A stretch of 35,089 nucleotides of DNA from RGIG1959 sp964564305 (GTDB lineage Bacteria > Bacillota > Clostridia > Oscillospirales > Acutalibacteraceae): assembly GCA_964564305.1 (NCBI GenBank), contig CAZMAM010000013.1:1-35089 (forward strand). Direction: 5' to 3'. Below the pieces are notes generated by a model. That model did no database searches. It saw nothing but the letters and a program-made list of their open reading frames with translations, and had not been told where the DNA came from. Below, one piece after another: positions 30,686 to 35,089 of this stretch (positions within the stretch are counted from its first letter, which is position 1; each line of letters begins with the position of its first letter). Made by a program: the position numbers and the translations under genes.

Positions 30686-30814
30686 ATCTTATGCGCCTAC
30701 GCGCCTGCGCCGATAGCGTTTGCTCGCGCCGATGTGCGCTGATGAATCGGGTTGCCGCGCCGGTTACGGTGCGTTGCGGCAGACAAACGGGCATGCTCGG
30801 AAAAAACGGCGCGA

Positions 30815-33800
30815 TTATTCCTGAGAAATGACCAAATCTTCCTCATCAATTTTTTTCATATCCCGGCGGTTCATCAAATCGTACATCACCGGCACCACAT
30901 AAAGGGTCATCAGGGTCGCGTAAATTAGGCCGCCGATGCAGACGATAGCGATGGGCTGCATCAATTCTCCGCCGGTCCCGCCGCCCAAAGCGGTAACCAG
31001 TAAACCCAAAACGGTGGTCACCGAGGTCATCAAAATCGGGCGCATACGGGTGGAACCCGCTTCCACCAAGGCTTCCCGCTTTTCCTTTCCATCCAAGCGC
31101 AAACGGTTGACGTAATCCACCAAAACAATGCCGTTATTCACCACAATACCGGTGAGCATTATGAAACCGATCAGGGAGATGATGCTGACATCCTTTCCGG
31201 TCAGGATCAGCCCCAGAAGACCCCCGGTAAAGGCCAGAGGAATGGTAAACATCACGATAAACGGAGATTTGAGCGACTGGAACTGCGCGACCATCACCAA
31301 ATAGACCAGCAACACACCCAGCAGCAGCATCTGAACCAGCTGTTCCACCGATTCCATGATGGCCTGATTCTCCCCGGCAAATTCCATCGTAATTCCCTCC
31401 GGGAGGGCAAGATCCTGCATCGCTTTTCGGGCGGCGGAAGTCACTAAAGTGACGTTGTGTCCGGCATCCACATCCGCGGTCACGGTGAGCATTCTGCGCT
31501 GATTCAGACGGGTCACGGCCTGCATGGCTTCCCGCTCCTCAACCGTGGCGACGTCGGAAAGCTTGACTTCCCGTTCGGTTCCCGAACGGTCGGTGACCGT
31601 GAAGGTGTATTCCCGCAGTTCATCCGGTGTGGGCACATCGCCGGACAAAACAGAAATATCGATATTCTCCCCGTTAACCGGCAGCGTATCGGCGGAAAAT
31701 TCATTTTGAAGCGCCTTGGAGATTTCGGCATATACCTGCGCCGTTGTCAAGCCGTTTTCGGCGGCGGCGATTTTATCCACCGTAAAATGCAATTCGCGGT
31801 CGGTTTCTTCAATGCCGTTGGAAACTTCCGCCGTACCCTCCACCGCAGAGAGTTTATCCGCCACAAGATCAGCCGCCTCTTTAAGATCCTGCAAATCGTC
31901 ACCGAACAGACGAATTTCCACGCCCGCTCCGCTCAAAGCACTCATATCTATACCGGATCCGGCGGCGTCGACCTTTGCACTCATATCCGCGCAGCGCGCA
32001 TTGACCTGTTGCGCCACCGCTTGGCTGTCCGCTCCATCGTTGAGCATCACATACAGCATCGATTCGGTATCGCCGGTGAGCATGGCGCCAACGGTTTGCA
32101 CCCCTTCGATTTCCTGTACGCGGGCGGATACCTCATCGGTTGCCGTCATCGTTTCCGCTTCTTTGGTGCCGCGCGGCATTTCCACCGAAACGGTTATCTG
32201 GTTGGTCGACATTTCCGGCATATAGGAAAATCCGCGGGAAAAAGCGCCCCAGGCACTGAGCACCAGCAGCGCCACAGCGACGACAAGAACTGTCGCTTTG
32301 TGCCGAAGCGTCCAAGAAAGGCTCCTTTGATAACCGGAAAGCATTTTATCGAACCACTTATGGCTTGGCGATTTACATTTGCGCAGAAGCCGGGAAGACA
32401 TCGCGGGAACCAACGTCAACGACACAATCAGCGACGCGATCAGCGCATACCCCAGCGTCAGCGCCATATCCGTGAACAGCTGACGGGTGAGCCCTTCCAC
32501 AAAGACAATCGGAAGAAATACGCAAATGGTAGTCAGTGTGGACGCCGCCACCGCGCCCGCCACTTGGGTCGCGCCGCTTACCGCCGCTTTCACGGCAGAC
32601 AGCCCCAAATGCCGCAAACGATAGATATTTTCGATAACCACCACCGAATTATCCACCAGCATCCCGATAGATACCGTGAGCGCGGAAAGCGAAATGATGT
32701 TCAGAGTAACTCCGGAAAAATACATCAGCACAATGGCGAATAATACGCTCAGCGGTATGCTGCACAGCGTCATCCATGTGGGTTTCAAATCTTTAAGAAA
32801 CAAAAACAGAACCAATACGGAAAATACGGCGCTAAGCAACATATTTTCCATAATAGAATTCATGACCAGATAGATATAATCGCCCTGATCCATTAAGGGC
32901 GTAAAATGCAGCCCCGCAAATTCGCCGTCCAATTCCTCAAAGCGCTTGGCGAGATTATCGGAAACTTCCGCCGTGGCGTAAGTGGACTGCTTTTGCATCG
33001 AAAGCAAAATCCCCGGGCTTCCGTTGATGCGGGCATAAACCTCATCGGCGTCATCGACCAGTTCCACGGAGGCGACGTCGCTGAGGAGAATCGGATCGAC
33101 GCCATCGATATTCAAATCGATAAGCACAGTATTTTTCAGATCATCGATACTCTCTATTTTGTCCCCTACGCTGACCAGCGTGCGCACACCGTCTTCCTGC
33201 GCATATCCCGCCGGCATATCGAAATTTTGCGCCATAAGCAGAGAGGAAACCGCTTCCGCCGTAAGGATAGAAGGCAGATCGGAAGCTTCGTACGCGGCGT
33301 CTTTCCCCTCTTCCAAAGCCTCAAGCCCCTCATCCAACTGCGCTTTTGCCGCCTGAAGCTGCGCTTCTCCGTCCAGCAATTTCGCGGTTGCCTCATTCAG
33401 GCTGAATATGCCCGAAATCTTCTGCTTTTCCAGCTGAGCCTGTGCTTCCGCCAATTCCGCAGCGCCAGAATTTAACCCATCCAATGTGCTTTGCAGCGCG
33501 TCAAGCCCTTGCGTCAGCTGAGCCTCCGAAGCATCCAATTGCCCGATGGCGTCCGGCAAAGACGCTTCGGTAACCCCCAAAGCGGATAATGTCCCGCTCA
33601 TCTGCGCAATGGCTCCGTCTGCGGCGGCCACGGCGGCAGACTGTTTGCCGATGGCCTGTACCAAGGTCTGCGCCGTGAGACCGCGCGCCGAAAGTTTGGC
33701 TTGCAGGGCGGCAAAATCCGCCGCCGCCTGACGCACATCCTCCCGCGATTGAATTTTCTCAATCTCCTGTGCTTTCTGTTCTTCCGAAAGGGAAGCGTTG

Positions 33801-34810
33801 GCCCGAACAGCGGCAATTTCCGCCTCAACCGACGCCTGTTTTTCCGCAAGCGTTTGCGCCTGCTTCGCAAGCTCGTTCAGCTCGTCCGCTTCCCGCTGCA
33901 GCGCATCCCGCTGTTCGTGCAAAACCGCCAGCGAATCCTGTATTCCGGCCATCTGCGCGCGGGAGGAACGCAATTCATTGAGCTGATTTTGCAGCTCGGC
34001 AATTTGCACCGTCAGCTGCAGCTTGGTATCGTACAACTGATTCTTTCCGTTTTCAATTTCTTCGCCGCCCAAAACTGTTTGGTTGGCCAGCTCCTCTTTT
34101 CCGGTTTCCAAATCGGTTTTACCGGTTTCCAATTGCTGCTCGCTCACTTCCAATTCGGCGCGGGCGTCGTCCAGTTTTTTTTGGGCCTCCTGTGTCTGGC
34201 TGTCAATCTTTTCCCGAAGCGTTTCGTTCAGTTTGGCCATGCGCTTATCATCCAGCGTAACACCGACACTTTGTGTAACCAGGCCGCTTGCGGTAACACT
34301 GGCTACTCCCTCTACGCCCTCTAATTTGGGCAAAAGCGAATCTTCCACAAACCGGGAAAGCTCGGCGGTTGTCATGCCGTCACGGTCCACCGCGGCGACC
34401 ATGACCGGAAGCATATCCGGGTTAATTTTTAAAATATTCGGGGTTCCGACCGATTCATCCCATGCCCCGCTGACCAGCTGAATATCCTGAAGAATATCAA
34501 CCGTCAGTTTATCGATATCCGCGTCCTCGGTGAATTCCAAGATCAGCGTAGAATAATTGGCGGAACTGGTAGAGGTGATGTTTTCAATATGTTCCAAGGT
34601 CGCCATCGCCTGCTCCAGCGGGCGGGTAACCGTTTTTTCCACTTCTTCGGGCGTGGCGCCCGCGTAAACGGTAGTCACCATGACGTACGGCAGATTGATA
34701 CTGGGCAGCAAATCAGGAGTCATACGGGAATAGGAGACAAACCCCAGTACCACCACGATAATCACCGCCACCAAAACGGTAAACGGTTTCTTTACACTGA
34801 ATTTCGCCAT
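30815..34810 (-). CDS. RND family efflux transporter with long coiled-coil insertion
   Basis: A 1331-residue proton-driven exporter of the HAE1/AcrB type (relatives include B. subtilis SwrC). TM1 is near residues 10-27, and PEEVEKTVTRPLEQAM opens the first porter domain. Residues about 193-510 are an added segment of heptad-rich, Ala/Gln/Glu/Leu coiled coil, about 300 residues longer than SwrC-like proteins. TM2-TM6 start near 650; the proton-relay helix reads GMLVDNSVVVIENIYR (716-731), with Asp720 kept and Asn in the second position. The second half repeats the fold and ends GIVVNNGIVLVDYVNRLR, TMRPILMTSVTT-like motifs and a short basic and acidic tail. The gene is monocistronic, with no adaptor (MFP) or outer-membrane gene. 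Substrate unknown: drug, lipid or surfactin-like peptide are options. Confidence 0.9.
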   Translation of the reverse strand: MAKFSVKKPFTVLVAVIIVVVLGFVSYSRMTPDLLPSINLPYVMVTTVYAGATPEEVEKTVTRPLEQAMATLEHIENITSTSSANYSTLILEFTEDADIDKLTVDILQDIQLVSGAWDESVGTPNILKINPDMLPVMVAAVDRDGMTTAELSRFVEDSLLPKLEGVEGVASVTASGLVTQSVGVTLDDKRMAKLNETLREKIDSQTQEAQKKLDDARAELEVSEQQLETGKTDLETGKEELANQTVLGGEEIENGKNQLYDTKLQLTVQIAELQNQLNELRSSRAQMAGIQDSLAVLHEQRDALQREADELNELAKQAQTLAEKQASVEAEIAAVRANASLSEEQKAQEIEKIQSREDVRQAAADFAALQAKLSARGLTAQTLVQAIGKQSAAVAAADGAIAQMSGTLSALGVTEASLPDAIGQLDASEAQLTQGLDALQSTLDGLNSGAAELAEAQAQLEKQKISGIFSLNEATAKLLDGEAQLQAAKAQLDEGLEALEEGKDAAYEASDLPSILTAEAVSSLLMAQNFDMPAGYAQEDGVRTLVSVGDKIESIDDLKNTVLIDLNIDGVDPILLSDVASVELVDDADEVYARINGSPGILLSMQKQSTYATAEVSDNLAKRFEELDGEFAGLHFTPLMDQGDYIYLVMNSIMENMLLSAVFSVLVLFLFLKDLKPTWMTLCSIPLSVLFAIVLMYFSGVTLNIISLSALTVSIGMLVDNSVVVIENIYRLRHLGLSAVKAAVSGATQVAGAVAASTLTTICVFLPIVFVEGLTRQLFTDMALTLGYALIASLIVSLTLVPAMSSRLLRKCKSPSHKWFDKMLSGYQRSLSWTLRHKATVLVVAVALLVLSAWGAFSRGFSYMPEMSTNQITVSVEMPRGTKEAETMTATDEVSARVQEIEGVQTVGAMLTGDTESMLYVMLNDGADSQAVAQQVNARCADMSAKVDAAGSGIDMSALSGAGVEIRLFGDDLQDLKEAADLVADKLSAVEGTAEVSNGIEETDRELHFTVDKIAAAENGLTTAQVYAEISKALQNEFSADTLPVNGENIDISVLSGDVPTPDELREYTFTVTDRSGTEREVKLSDVATVEEREAMQAVTRLNQRRMLTVTADVDAGHNVTLVTSAARKAMQDLALPEGITMEFAGENQAIMESVEQLVQMLLLGVLLVYLVMVAQFQSLKSPFIVMFTIPLAFTGGLLGLILTGKDVSIISLIGFIMLTGIVVNNGIVLVDYVNRLRLDGKEKREALVEAGSTRMRPILMTSVTTVLGLLVTALGGGTGGELMQPIAIVCIGGLIYATLMTLYVVPVMYDLMNRRDMKKIDEEDLVISQE

Positions 34811-34848
34811 AAAACGCCACTTCCCCTGCGGAAATCAAATCAATGTAC

Positions 34849-34878
34849 AGTATACTCCACTGTTCGGTACTTTGTCAA
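34849..34878 (-). promoter_or_regulatory. RND gene promoter with overlapping inverted repeat
   Basis: On the minus strand, perfect TTGACA (34878-34873), 18-bp spacer, TATACT (34854-34849). The inverted repeat ACAGT-N7-ACTGT (34847-34863) overlaps the -10 box and is placed as a repressor operator would be. No regulator gene is in the window. Confidence 0.75.
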
Positions 34879-34913
34879 AGAAATGGCGGTAAATAATTTG
34901 TGAACATCGCACG

Positions 34914-34945
34914 GATAAATATCTCTATTGATAAATATCTCTATT
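34914..34945 (+). repeat. 16-bp perfect tandem duplication
   Basis: GATAAATATCTCTATT occurs twice in direct succession in the gene-free right end. The rest of 34880-35089 is AT-rich, with no gene or RNA recognised. Confidence 0.75.
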
Positions 34946-35089
34946 ATACTACACACCCGTATGCACCTAAAATTTTGCGGTGTTCCGTCCCAAATTTTCC
35001 GGCTGGTTCTACTCCCAAAATCGCAAAAAAGTGATATAACCCGAGTTTGCCACTTAATAGAAAAAAGATCTTCCAGAAATGCCGTATTT

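Overview
The window looks like a chromosomal segment of an anaerobic Gram-positive bacterium, most likely a Clostridia/Oscillospirales (Ruminococcaceae-like) gut organism. This is inferred from the style of RpoB, RpoC and EF-Tu, consensus sigma-A promoters with strong GGAGG ribosome sites, a DUF1292 gene, a TPP riboswitch, a sporeformer-type polysaccharide deacetylase and a dockerin-bearing leucine-rich repeat protein. No rRNA, tRNA, CRISPR array, transposase or phage gene was seen.

Layout, left to right. 1-700 holds no credible protein gene but has a complete minus-strand non-coding transcription unit: consensus promoter, about 460 nt of hairpin-rich RNA, and an intrinsic terminator. 750-1711 has a DUF1292 gene with its own promoter, then a probable 6S RNA closed by a terminator. 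1819-3246 is a membrane-anchored polysaccharide deacetylase (minus). 3723-4736 is gap (plus). 4840-7823 (minus) is a TPP-riboswitch operon for uptake of a thiamine pyrimidine precursor (YkoF-like protein, permease, lipoprotein, ATPase). 7903-10413 (minus) is a peroxide-response operon: glutathione peroxidase, TSCPD protein, OhrR with conserved Cys15/Tyr29/Tyr40, and a radical SAM enzyme. 10666-15356 (minus) is the str operon (rpsL, rpsG, fusA) plus tuf with its own promoter. 22005-29585 (minus) is rpoB-rpoC with a structured leader.

Between rpoC and rpsL, where Firmicutes normally have at most a small L7Ae-like gene, sits about 6.5 kb of accessory DNA. It holds (a) a secreted BspA-like LRR/dockerin protein behind a roughly 270-nt leader with a 15-codon leader peptide and an intrinsic terminator, and (b) an apparently undescribed peptide (RiPP) cluster. 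The cluster has three 54-residue Cys-rich precursors with a YxxP-type leader, a PqqD/RRE peptide chaperone, a SPASM radical SAM maturase, a nucleotidyltransferase-like protein and an HPr-kinase-like P-loop protein, all on the minus strand behind one consensus promoter. A hexanucleotide repeat lies at the predicted transcription start. Two relics (a lost HPr-kinase 5' end and a lost precursor 3' end) show that the cluster arose by internal duplication. No transporter or protease for the peptide is in the window.

The right end has a small Zn-ribbon-like, Pro/Glu-rich protein of unknown function (29962-30594, plus) and a 1331-residue RND exporter (30815-34810, minus) with a long coiled-coil insertion in its first extracytoplasmic domain.
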